From: Pseudonocardia hierapolitana
Lineage (GTDB): Bacteria; Actinomycetota; Actinomycetes; Mycobacteriales; Pseudonocardiaceae
Reading direction: 5' to 3'
Assembly (NCBI RefSeq): GCF_007994075.1
Contig: NZ_VIWU01000001.1
Span: forward strand, 7,564,001 to 7,628,000
DNA: 64,000 nucleotides
Positions 33,423 to 40,980 of the stretch are shown here, in pieces. The translations under genes and the position numbers were made by a program. The number at the start of each line of letters is the position of its first letter. Position 1 is the first letter of the stretch. A model generated the notes under the pieces. The model saw only the letters and a list, made by a program, of their open reading frames with translations, searched no databases and was not told the origin of the DNA.

Positions 33423-34094
33423 TCAGCCCAGCAAGGGGAGCCGGGCCGCGAGCGGGCCGGCCTGCGCCGCCTGCTCCTCGTCGGGCACGAGGCGGCCGGT
33501 GGCGATCAGCACTGTCGCCTCGTCGTCCCAGGGGAGCGGTCCGCCCGCCAGCTCCTCGACGGTGGCGCGAGCCAGGCCGAGCGCCGTGGGCGCGGGCGGT
33601 GGGAGGGTGAGCTCGGCCCCGAGGTCCAGGTGATGGACGGCGAGTTCGAGGGCCCATGTCGCGAGGAAGTCGCCGGTGCGCATGGTGTGGCCCTGGATCG
33701 CGACGACGCCGTCGGGCAGCGCGCCCACCGCGGCGGCGAGCGCGTCGGCGGTGGGCCGCAGGTGCGCCACGATCCCGGTGGGTGACCGGTAGGCCGCGCC
33801 CATCGCCCGGACGAACCGCACGTGCCCGACGGGGCTGGCCGCGGACTGGGGCCCGGTGGGGCTGCTCCAGTAGCTCGTGGCGTCGGTGTCGGGGGCGCGG
33901 TCGGTGGGACTGACGACGCCGAGCAGCATCTCCTGCAGGCCGAGGTGGACGTGGACGAGCACGTCGCCCACCGTCCAGCCCCGGCAGCGGCTGGTGGCGA
34001 GCAGCTGGTCGTCGTCGAGCCCGTCGGCCGTGGCACGCAACGCCTTCAGCCCGTCGAGGAACCCGGTGCGCCCGGCGGCGTGGGAGACCTGCAC
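33423..34094 (-). CDS. Maleylpyruvate-isomerase-fold (mycothiol-type DinB) protein
   Basis: A 223-residue protein with the N-terminal MDMPI/DinB helical bundle: LRATADGLDDDQLLATSRCRGWTVGDVLVHVHLGLQEML, and the later metal-site helix TWALELAVHHLDLGAE. The histidines in HVH and AVHHLD are the expected metal ligands. Family members are mycothiol-dependent isomerases or transferases; this short form often has no assigned substrate. It lies 51 bp upstream of the PBP on the same strand, with a hairpin-rich spacer behind it separating it from the LacI regulator. Confidence 0.75.
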   Translation of the reverse strand: MQVSHAAGRTGFLDGLKALRATADGLDDDQLLATSRCRGWTVGDVLVHVHLGLQEMLLGVVSPTDRAPDTDATSYWSSPTGPQSAASPVGHVRFVRAMGAAYRSPTGIVAHLRPTADALAAAVGALPDGVVAIQGHTMRTGDFLATWALELAVHHLDLGAELTLPPPAPTALGLARATVEELAGGPLPWDDEATVLIATGRLVPDEEQAAQAGPLAARLPLLG

Positions 34095-34146
34095 CGGGGA
34101 AGGTTAGGGGACGGCTACTGCCCGAGACCTGATTGGTGCCGTGGGC

Positions 34147-34215
34147 GCGTTCCGCGGAACGCCCGTGATCAGCGGTTCGGTGCGAACGCGGCGAGATCCC
34201 GCCGTTCTCGCACCG
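34147..34215 (-). terminator. Two hairpins downstream of the LacI gene
   Basis: CGTTCCGCGGAACG (about 34148-34161) is a perfect palindrome. CGGTGCGA (34178-34185) pairs with TCGCACCG (34208-34215) and encloses a second GC stem (CGGCG/CGCCG). Lying just after the LacI stop and before the next gene on that strand, they probably terminate LacI transcription. Confidence 0.5.
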
Positions 34216-34296
34216 ATTTGCCGATCATGAGGTGGCAACTGCGAGGACGCGGGAAGCCCTTCATGCACGGACACAACGATCAGCTGGAAGTACCAG

Positions 34297-35364
34297 CTAT
34301 GTGTAGCCCGGCACCGGGCCGGTGGAGCTGCGCACGACCAGTTCCGGGCGTAGGAGCAGGGAGCCGCCGTTGGGTCTGCCGCCGCCCCCTTCGACGCCGG
34401 CGCGCAGGTGGGTGAATGCGGCGTCGGCCATCGCGGGCAGCGGCTGGCGGATCGTGGTGAGCGGTGGGGTGGCGAGGTCGGCGAGCACGATGTCGTCGAA
34501 GCCGACCACGGACAGGTCCGTGCCCACCTGCAGACCGGCGTCGCGGGCACCTGCGGTGATGCCGAGCGCGCACATGTCGTTGATCGCGACGATCGCGGTG
34601 GGCGGGCGGCCGCTGGTGAGCAGCTCGCGTGCGGCGCTGCGGCCGAGGTCGGGGAAGTCGAGGTCGCCGAAGTGGTCCCCGTAGTGGTCCTGGGTGCCGC
34701 CGGACCAGACGAGCGCGTCGTCTGCGCCGAGGCCGAACTCCTCGAGGGCCGTCTCGAACCCGCGGAACCGGGCTCGCCGGTTGACGCTGCGCAGCGAGCC
34801 GGAGACGAAGGCGAGCCTTCGGTGGCCGAGTTCCAGCAGGTGCCGGGTGGCGAGCTCGGCGCCGACGGCGTTGTCCACGGAGATGTTCACCAGCGACGGG
34901 GGATCGCCCGCCTGGGCCGTGCGGTCGAAGGCGACCAGCGTGAGCCCGCGTTCCACGAGGGGAAGCACGTGTTCCAGCGACGGCAGCGACGAGCAGAGCA
35001 CCACGCCGCGGATGCCGTCGGCCCACAGCTCCTCGAGGTAGTCGCGCTCCCGGGCCTGGTCGCGCTCGCTGTTGCACAGCAGCACCCGGTAGCCGGCCTG
35101 CAGCGCGGCGGCCTCGATGTGGCGCGCGAACGTGCCCCAGAACGGGTTCGCCACCGACGGCACCACCAGCCCGAGCACGTGGGATCGGCCGGTGCGCAGC
35201 TGCCGGGCCGGGCCGTTGGGGCGGTAACCGAGCCGCGCGATAGCCTCCTCGACGCGCTCGCGGGTCTGCGGCAGCATCCGGTCCGAGCGGCCGTTGAGCA
35301 CGTTCGACACCGTGCTCGGCGAGACCCCCGCCTCGGCGGCGACCTGGTGGATCGTCACACTCAC
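34297..35364 (-). CDS. LacI-family transcriptional regulator
   Basis: A 355-residue regulator: LacI helix-turn-helix (TIHQVAAEAGVSPSTVSNVLNGR, residues 4-26), hinge (ARLGYRPNGPARQLRTGRSHVLGLVVP) and a periplasmic-binding-protein-like effector domain (VLLCNSERDQARERDYLEEL, FVSGSLRSVNRRARFRGFETAL, VVGFDDIVLADLATPPLTTIRQP). GTG 35364 follows GGAGG by 4 nt; GTG 35358 at 10 nt is equally possible. It is divergent from the sugar-importer operon across a perfect CGTTGCA-N4-TGCAACG operator, so it should repress that operon until an oligosaccharide or keto-deoxy acid binds. Confidence 0.9.
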   Translation of the reverse strand: MSVTIHQVAAEAGVSPSTVSNVLNGRSDRMLPQTRERVEEAIARLGYRPNGPARQLRTGRSHVLGLVVPSVANPFWGTFARHIEAAALQAGYRVLLCNSERDQARERDYLEELWADGIRGVVLCSSLPSLEHVLPLVERGLTLVAFDRTAQAGDPPSLVNISVDNAVGAELATRHLLELGHRRLAFVSGSLRSVNRRARFRGFETALEEFGLGADDALVWSGGTQDHYGDHFGDLDFPDLGRSAARELLTSGRPPTAIVAINDMCALGITAGARDAGLQVGTDLSVVGFDDIVLADLATPPLTTIRQPLPAMADAAFTHLRAGVEGGGGRPNGGSLLLRPELVVRSSTGPVPGYT

Positions 35365-35441
35365 CGCGCCTCCTCGGGCGTTCACAGCTTGGCCGATGTC
35401 GATCGTTGACAGGGCATGAGGGCGCCCCTAGCTTGGTGCAT

Positions 35442-35459
35442 CGTTGCAATGGTGCAACG
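35442..35459. promoter_or_regulatory. LacI-type operator
   Basis: CGTTGCA-ATGG-TGCAACG is an 18-bp perfect inverted repeat, typical of LacI-family binding sites. An overlapping extra half-site CGTTGCA starts at 35458. It lies 61 bp before the binding-protein gene and 78 bp before LacI, in position to control both directions. Confidence 0.8.
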
Positions 35460-35519
35460 TTGCAGTGGCAAAGGCCACCCGTGCGGCCGATCCACACTGC
35501 AGTGGAGGGGAGTTCATCG

Positions 35520-36809
35520 ATGACCATCCGACACCGGTCCGTCCTGCGGACCGTTGCGGCCGTGGCGGCCGGTCTCGTGGCCCTCGCCGCGTGCGGCGGG
35601 CCGGCGCCGGACCGCGGGGGAGACGGCGCCGTGAGCGGCGAGATCAGCCTGCTGACGCCGATCTTCGAAGGGGCCGACGGTGCCGCGGTGCTGGAGGAGC
35701 AGCTCGCCGCGTTCAAGCAGCAGTACCCCGACGTCACGGTGAAGCCGGACTACACCTCCTACGGCAAGCTCAACGAGAAGCTCACCACGTCGATCGCGAG
35801 CGGCCAGCCCTACGACGTGATGCTGATGGGCGCCGGGTGGATCCCGCCGTTCGCGTCGAAGGGCGTACTGGCCGACCTCGGACAGGACCCGGCGTCGCTC
35901 GGGTCGCGGTTCTTCGAACGCGCGGTCGACGCGGGCGTCCACGAGGGCAAGGTCTACGCCCTGCCGATCATGATGGACACCCGGATCGGCATCTACCGCA
36001 AGGACCTCTTCGCGCAGGCCGGGATCACCGAGCCGCCGAAGAACTTCGCGGAGATGCGCGAGTACGGCAAGCGGCTCACCCAGCGGGCCCCGGACGGGAC
36101 GCTCCAGGTCGCCGGGCTGGACGTGCTCGGCATCGACCCGCGGCAGGCGTTCCTCACCATGCTCTGGGCTGCAGGCGGCGAGCTCTTCGCCCCGGATGGT
36201 TCGCCGGCGTTCAACTCCCCGGCGGGGGTCAACGCGCTGCAGACGATGACCGACGTCATCCAGGTGGACCGCAGTGAGGACGTCGGCTGGACGGTGCCCA
36301 ACTCGCCGACCGGCAACGTGATGGCCCAGGGACGGACGGCGATGATGGTCGGGCACCACCACTTCTGGACCCAGATCCAGGAGGAGGCGCCCGACATGAT
36401 CGCGCAGGACAAGCTCGGGTTCTTCGTGATCCAGGACGAGCGCCCCGCCATGTTCCAGGGCGGCACCCTCGCCACCGTTGCTGCGCAGAGCAAGCACCCC
36501 GCGGCGGCGAAGGCGCTCGCCGGGTTCCTGGCGTCGGACGGACCCGCACTCGCCGCGAACCAGCAGCGCGGCAACATCCCCGCCCTGAAGTCGCTCGAGT
36601 CCTCGGAGTTCGTGCAGCAGAACAAGGCCATCCAGTTCGCCATGCAGAACTTCGACGCGGCCCACTCCGAGGGCGGTGTGCCGCAGTGGCTCGACATCCG
36701 CGACAAGTTCAAGCCGGCGATCGAGAGCGCCATGCTCGGCCAGAAGAGCCCGCAGCAGGCGCTCGACGACCTGGCGGCCGAGGCCACGGCTGCGCTGGCG
36801 GGTCGCTGA
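35520..36809 (+). CDS. Sugar ABC transporter substrate-binding lipoprotein
   Basis: A 429-residue exported binding protein. Its N-terminal signal ends at the lipobox LVALAACGG (Cys about residue 24). The body matches family 1 solute-binding proteins: ISLLTPIFEGADGAAVLEEQLAAFKQQYPDVTV, YDVMLMGAGWIPPFASKGVLADL, VYALPIMMDTRIGIYRKDLFAQAG and the C-terminal HPAAAKALAGFLAS. It captures an oligosaccharide at the cell surface. ATG 35520 has GGAGGGGAG about 10 nt upstream. It is the first gene of an operon with two permeases, an SDR and two lyases, so the ligand is probably an unsaturated or uronate-containing oligosaccharide. Confidence 0.9.
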   Translation: MTIRHRSVLRTVAAVAAGLVALAACGGPAPDRGGDGAVSGEISLLTPIFEGADGAAVLEEQLAAFKQQYPDVTVKPDYTSYGKLNEKLTTSIASGQPYDVMLMGAGWIPPFASKGVLADLGQDPASLGSRFFERAVDAGVHEGKVYALPIMMDTRIGIYRKDLFAQAGITEPPKNFAEMREYGKRLTQRAPDGTLQVAGLDVLGIDPRQAFLTMLWAAGGELFAPDGSPAFNSPAGVNALQTMTDVIQVDRSEDVGWTVPNSPTGNVMAQGRTAMMVGHHHFWTQIQEEAPDMIAQDKLGFFVIQDERPAMFQGGTLATVAAQSKHPAAAKALAGFLASDGPALAANQQRGNIPALKSLESSEFVQQNKAIQFAMQNFDAAHSEGGVPQWLDIRDKFKPAIESAMLGQKSPQQALDDLAAEATAALAGR

Positions 36810-36811
36810 GC

Positions 36812-37753
36812 ATGGCGGTTCCGACCACGGCACCCCCGGCCGCCCGCGCGGCGGCCGGGGCTCAGCGGCGGCAGCGGCCGCTCGGGCACGAGCGTCGCCG
36901 GGCGGCGTACCTCATGCTCGCCCCGGCCGTGGTGCACCTCGCGTGGTGGATCGGCATCCCCACGGTGGCGACGTTCGTGCTCGCCTTCACCCGCTACGAC
37001 ATCCTCGCAGGCACGATGGCCTGGGCCGGCCTCGACAACTTCGTCGCGATCTTCCGCGACCCGGTCTGGTGGAAGGCGATCGGCAACACGGTCGTCTACA
37101 CGTTCTTCACGGTGCCCGTCGCGATGGCGATCGCCGTGGTCATCGCCGTGCTGCTCAACACGAAGCTGCGGGCGCGGGCGTGGTACCGCACCGCGGTCTT
37201 CATGCCGCACATCACCGCCACCGTCGCGATCGCGCTGGTGTGGATGTGGATGTTCGAGCCGAACATCGGCCTGTTCAACTGGGTGCTGTCGTGGTTCGGC
37301 GTGCGCGGCCCGGCGTGGACCTCCGACCCGGCGTGGGCGATGAGCTCGGTGATCCTGATGAGCATCTGGAAGGGCATCGGCCTCAAGATGGTCATCTACC
37401 TCGCCGCGCTGCAGGGCATCCCGCACGACCTCTACGAGGCCGCCGAGATCGACGGCGCCGGACCGGTGCGCCGCTTCTTCGCGATCACGCTGCCGCTGCT
37501 CGGGCCGGCCACCTTCTTCGTCCTCGTGGTCTCGCTGATCGACTCGTTCCAGGTGTTCGAGCAGTTCTACGTGCTCACCCCGGAGGGTGGCCCGGCGAAC
37601 TCGACCACCGTGATGACCTACGAGATCTACAAGTCGGCGTTCCAGCGCTTCGACATGAGCACGGCGAGCGCGCAGAGCGTGGTGCTCTTCGCCTTCCTGC
37701 TCGTGCTCACGATCGTCGGCAGGCGGTTCACCGGGAGGGACGATGTCGCTTGA
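36812..37753 (+). CDS. Sugar ABC transporter permease (MalF/UgpA type)
   Basis: A 313-residue inner-membrane permease with six TM segments and the binding-protein-dependent permease signature EAAEIDGAGPVRRFFAITLPLLGPA (EAA loop that contacts the ATPase). Typical upstream features YLMLAPAVVHLAWWIGIPTVATFVLAF (TM1) and WYRTAVFMPHITATVAIALVW are present. ATG 36812 lies two bases after the binding-protein stop. It pairs with the next permease to form the channel. There is no ATPase gene in the operon. Confidence 0.9.
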   Translation: MAVPTTAPPAARAAAGAQRRQRPLGHERRRAAYLMLAPAVVHLAWWIGIPTVATFVLAFTRYDILAGTMAWAGLDNFVAIFRDPVWWKAIGNTVVYTFFTVPVAMAIAVVIAVLLNTKLRARAWYRTAVFMPHITATVAIALVWMWMFEPNIGLFNWVLSWFGVRGPAWTSDPAWAMSSVILMSIWKGIGLKMVIYLAALQGIPHDLYEAAEIDGAGPVRRFFAITLPLLGPATFFVLVVSLIDSFQVFEQFYVLTPEGGPANSTTVMTYEIYKSAFQRFDMSTASAQSVVLFAFLLVLTIVGRRFTGRDDVA

Positions 37754-38672
37754 GAGCGCTGTGGTCCAGCCCGCGCCTGCGTCGGGGGCGTCCGGGCCGG
37801 GGCGGGTGGGGGGTGCGCCCCGGCCCGGGCGGGTCGTCCTTCACGCCGTGCTGGTCGTGCTGTCGCTGCTGATGGTGGCGCCGTTCGTGTGGATGGTGCT
37901 GACCTCGCTGAAGTCGCACGCGGAGGTCATGTCCTACCCGCCCACGATCCTGCCGTCGGTGTGGCAGTGGGTGAACTACCCGGACGCGCTGGAGTTCGCG
38001 CCGTTCGGCACGTACTTCCGCAACAGCCTCGTCATCGCCGTCGGCCACACCGTGATCAACGTGGTGCTCGCGGCGATGGCCGGCTACGCCCTGGCCCGGC
38101 TGCCGTTCCGGGGCCGCTCGCTGCTGCTGATGCTGGTGCTGGCCGCGATGATGATCCCGACCTTCACCAAGATCGTGCCGCAGTACCTGCTCGCGAAGAC
38201 CATGCCGTTCTTCGGCGGCAACGACTTCCTCGGCCGCGGTGGGAGCGGCTGGCTGGACTCCTGGTGGGCGCTGATCGTGCCGGGCGCGCTCACCCCGCTC
38301 GCGATCTTCCTGTTCCGCCAGTTCTACCTGTCGCTGCCGCGCGAGCTGGAGGAGGCGGCGCGCCTGGACGGGCTCGGCGAGTTCGGCATCTTCGCCCGCG
38401 TGATGACGCCGCTGATGAAGCCTGCGATCGCGACGGTGGCGTTGATCACGTTCGAGAACAGCTGGAACAACTTCGTGTGGCCGCTCATCGTCACCCGCAG
38501 CGAGGAGCTGCGGGTGATCCAGGTCGGGCTGGCTGCGTTCCAACAGACCGAACGGACCCTGTGGGAGTACCTGATGGCGGGCACGGTGCTCGCTACCGTC
38601 CCGATGATCGTGTTGTTCCTGTTCACCCAGCGGTACTTCGTGCAAGGCTTCGCGACCGCAGGGATCAAGTAG
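37743..38672 (+). CDS. Sugar ABC transporter permease (MalG/UgpE type)
   Basis: A 309-residue permease with six TM segments. The EAA loop reads ELEEAARLDGLGEFGIFARVMTPLMKPA, and VAPFVWMVLTSLKSHAEVM in the first segments is typical of MalG-type subunits. The C-terminus TQRYFVQGFATAGIK is the usual family ending. It starts 11 bp inside the previous permease gene, so translation is coupled. Together the two proteins form the membrane channel for the ligand captured by the lipoprotein at 35520-36809. An MsiK-like ATPase is expected to serve in trans. Confidence 0.9.
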   Translation: MSLESAVVQPAPASGASGPGRVGGAPRPGRVVLHAVLVVLSLLMVAPFVWMVLTSLKSHAEVMSYPPTILPSVWQWVNYPDALEFAPFGTYFRNSLVIAVGHTVINVVLAAMAGYALARLPFRGRSLLLMLVLAAMMIPTFTKIVPQYLLAKTMPFFGGNDFLGRGGSGWLDSWWALIVPGALTPLAIFLFRQFYLSLPRELEEAARLDGLGEFGIFARVMTPLMKPAIATVALITFENSWNNFVWPLIVTRSEELRVIQVGLAAFQQTERTLWEYLMAGTVLATVPMIVLFLFTQRYFVQGFATAGIK

Positions 38673-38692
38673 CAAGCAGGTTAGGAGATCGT

Positions 38693-39460
38693 GTGAGCTT
38701 CGATCTGACGGGCCGACGCGCCCTGGTCACCGGCGCAGGCCACGGCATCGGCGCGGGGATCGCCGAGGCGCTGGCGGCCGCGGGTGCCGACGTCGTCGTG
38801 CACTACGGGCGGTCGGCGGAACAGGCGGCCGAGGTCGTCGAGCGGATCGGCGCGCTGGGGCGCAAGGCCACCGCGATCGGCGCGGACGTCACGGTCACGG
38901 CCGAGGTCGACCGCCTCGTCGACGAGGCCGTGGGTTTCCTCGGTGGCCTGGAGATCCTCGTCACCAACGCAGGCCACCTGATCGGGCGCTCGCCGGTGGC
39001 GGAGATGACCGACGAGCACTTCAGCAAGGTGGTCGAGGTCAACCTCGGGTCCACGTTCCGCACCGTGCGGGCGGCGATCCCGCACCTGCGCGCGGCAGGC
39101 ACCGCGGGCCGCGTCGTGACGATGGCCTCGCTCGCCGCGCACAACGGCGGCGGCAACGGCGCGGCGGTCTACGCCGCGTCGAAGGCGGGGGTCGTCGGGC
39201 TGACGAAAGGCCTGGCCAAGGAGCTGGGCCCGGCCGGCATCACCGTCAACGCCCTCGCCCCCGGCTTCATCGGCGGCACCGCCTTCCACGACACCTTCAC
39301 CCCGCCCGAGGCGCAGAAGGCGATGATCGGCGGCATCGGCGTCGGACGCGGAGGCACCGTCGAGGACGTCGCGGGCGCCGTGGTCTGGCTCTGCTCCGAC
39401 GCGGGCGCGTTCATCAACGGCACCACCGTGGACATCGACGGGGGCGTCGGGTACCGGTGA
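38693..39460 (+). CDS. Short-chain dehydrogenase/reductase
   Basis: A 255-residue classical SDR: cofactor motif VTGAGHGIGAGIA (TGxxxGxG), NAG in LVTNAGHL, catalytic Ser in VVTMASLAAHNGG, and Tyr/Lys in YAASKAG. The C-terminal VDIDGGVGYR fits FabG-like or gluconate-type dehydrogenases. In a lyase operon, the likely job is NAD(P)H-dependent reduction of a keto-deoxy uronate (for example DEH to KDG), as known for alginate catabolism. GTG 38693 follows AGGAG at 7 nt. Its stop overlaps the heparinase GTG. Confidence 0.88.
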   Translation: MSFDLTGRRALVTGAGHGIGAGIAEALAAAGADVVVHYGRSAEQAAEVVERIGALGRKATAIGADVTVTAEVDRLVDEAVGFLGGLEILVTNAGHLIGRSPVAEMTDEHFSKVVEVNLGSTFRTVRAAIPHLRAAGTAGRVVTMASLAAHNGGGNGAAVYAASKAGVVGLTKGLAKELGPAGITVNALAPGFIGGTAFHDTFTPPEAQKAMIGGIGVGRGGTVEDVAGAVVWLCSDAGAFINGTTVDIDGGVGYR

Positions 39461-40980
39461 GCCCGGTGGCGGTCCTCCCCGCTGAGCGGGGCGGGTGGTG
39501 GCACCACTACGTCTGCCCGGCGCACGGGGTGGAGCTGGAGCACGTCGGCCTGCTCACCGGTGAGTTCCCCTCCGGTGGGGCGCCGTGCGCGCACGGCTGC
39601 CGGGTGGACACCGCCGACGTGCGCGGCGCCTGGACCGTGCTGGCCCACCAGGCGTGCGCGCGGGCGATCCTCGCGGCCGCCGGGGGATCACCGGACGAGC
39701 GGGCCGCCGCCACCGCGTTGCTGCGCGAGTACGCCGACCGCTACGCCGCGCTGGGCACCGCGGCGCACAACGGCGCCGCGGGCTGGATGCTGCGCGGGCG
39801 CCTGTTCCAGCAGGCGCTCACCGAGGCGATCTGGGCCGTGACGATCGGGCGCGCCGCCCGGCTGCTCGGCGACCCGGTGCCGGAGCTCACCGCCGGGCTG
39901 GCCGAGGCCGCCCGAGTGGCCCGCGACACCCTGGTGGCCGAGGGCCGTTTCCGCTCCAACTACACCGCGTGGCTGGACGCGGCGGGCGCGGCGTGCACCG
40001 GGAAACCCGAGTGGCTCGACGGGCCGCACGGGATCTTCGCGCACGTGTTCGCCGCCACCCACGCCGACGGATGGGAGTGGGAGGCGAGCACCTACTACCA
40101 CTCGTTCGTGCTGCGGGCCTACCGGCACGCGATCGCCGCGGTGCCGGGTGTGAAGGTGCCGGCCACCGTGCGGGGGCGGATCGACACGATGGTCGACGTC
40201 CTGCGGGTGCTGGTCACGCCGGGCGGGCTGCTGCCGTCGCTGCACGACGGCCCGTACCGGCGCGCTGAGTGGGACCGCGAGCTCGCCGAGCTGAACACGA
40301 CGCCCGCGCCGCGGCGGGTGGTCACGGTGTACCGGGACGCCGGCTACGCGATCCTGCACGGGGGCGGCCTCCAGGCGATCGTCGACTACGGCCCGCACGG
40401 CGGCTCGCACGGCCACCTCGACACGCTCTCGCTCTACCTCTACGGCGACGGCGTGCCATGGCAGCCCGACCCCGGGCAGGTCCCGTACGGGCACGCGCAG
40501 TGGCGCCTGTACTACGCGTCGACGGCGGCGCACCCCACGTTCTCCGTCGACGGCCTGGATCAGGCCGAGTGCGCCGGGGAGCTGGTGAGCGTCGGGTCGG
40601 ACGAGGTGACCGTCGCCTGCGGTACCGCGTACGACGGCGTGAGCGCCGTGCGCCGGTTGGCGCTCGCGCCGGACGGCACGCTGCGCGACGAGCTCACCGT
40701 CACGGCCGACCGGCCCCGGCGGATCGCCGCGCACCTGCGCCCGGGCGTGCCGCTCACGGTCCGCACCGACCCGGACGGCACGGTCCACACCGGCTGGGAG
40801 CCCGGCCTGCGCGGCACGCACACGGCCTCGGGTGCGGCGGCGCGGTTCGTCGCGCGCCCCGGCCCCGGCCCGGCCGACGACCCCCAGCGCACCCGCACCA
40901 ACGTCGACTGGGTGGCCGAGGACGCCACCGCCGTCACGTTCAGATCGACCTACCGGGTGGGAACGTGGAACCCCTCCTGA
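39457..40980 (+). CDS. Heparinase II/III-family polysaccharide lyase, cytoplasmic
   Basis: A 507-residue protein with a Cys/His-containing opening (WWHHYVCPAHGVELEH, then CAHGCRVDTADVRGAW), an alpha/alpha toroid middle (FRSNYTAWLDAAGA, EASTYYHSFVLRAYRHAI) and a heparinase II/III-like C-terminal half (AIVDYGPHGGSHGHLDTLSLYLYGDG). His and Tyr residues in YYHSF and GSHGHLD are candidate catalytic groups. There is no signal peptide, so it acts on imported oligosaccharides, beta-eliminating at uronates to give unsaturated sugars. GTG 39457 overlaps the SDR stop (GTGA) and its 3' end overlaps the next lyase gene by 16 bp. The exact substrate (alginate-, heparin- or plant-type) is not readable. Confidence 0.8.
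   Translation: MSPVAVLPAERGGWWHHYVCPAHGVELEHVGLLTGEFPSGGAPCAHGCRVDTADVRGAWTVLAHQACARAILAAAGGSPDERAAATALLREYADRYAALGTAAHNGAAGWMLRGRLFQQALTEAIWAVTIGRAARLLGDPVPELTAGLAEAARVARDTLVAEGRFRSNYTAWLDAAGAACTGKPEWLDGPHGIFAHVFAATHADGWEWEASTYYHSFVLRAYRHAIAAVPGVKVPATVRGRIDTMVDVLRVLVTPGGLLPSLHDGPYRRAEWDRELAELNTTPAPRRVVTVYRDAGYAILHGGGLQAIVDYGPHGGSHGHLDTLSLYLYGDGVPWQPDPGQVPYGHAQWRLYYASTAAHPTFSVDGLDQAECAGELVSVGSDEVTVACGTAYDGVSAVRRLALAPDGTLRDELTVTADRPRRIAAHLRPGVPLTVRTDPDGTVHTGWEPGLRGTHTASGAAARFVARPGPGPADDPQRTRTNVDWVAEDATAVTFRSTYRVGTWNPS

Noticed and set aside
40269..40964. N-terminal extension of the second lyase
   Set aside because: Arg/Pro-rich reading of the first lyase in another frame; GTG 40965 with its ribosome site starts the recognisable protein.
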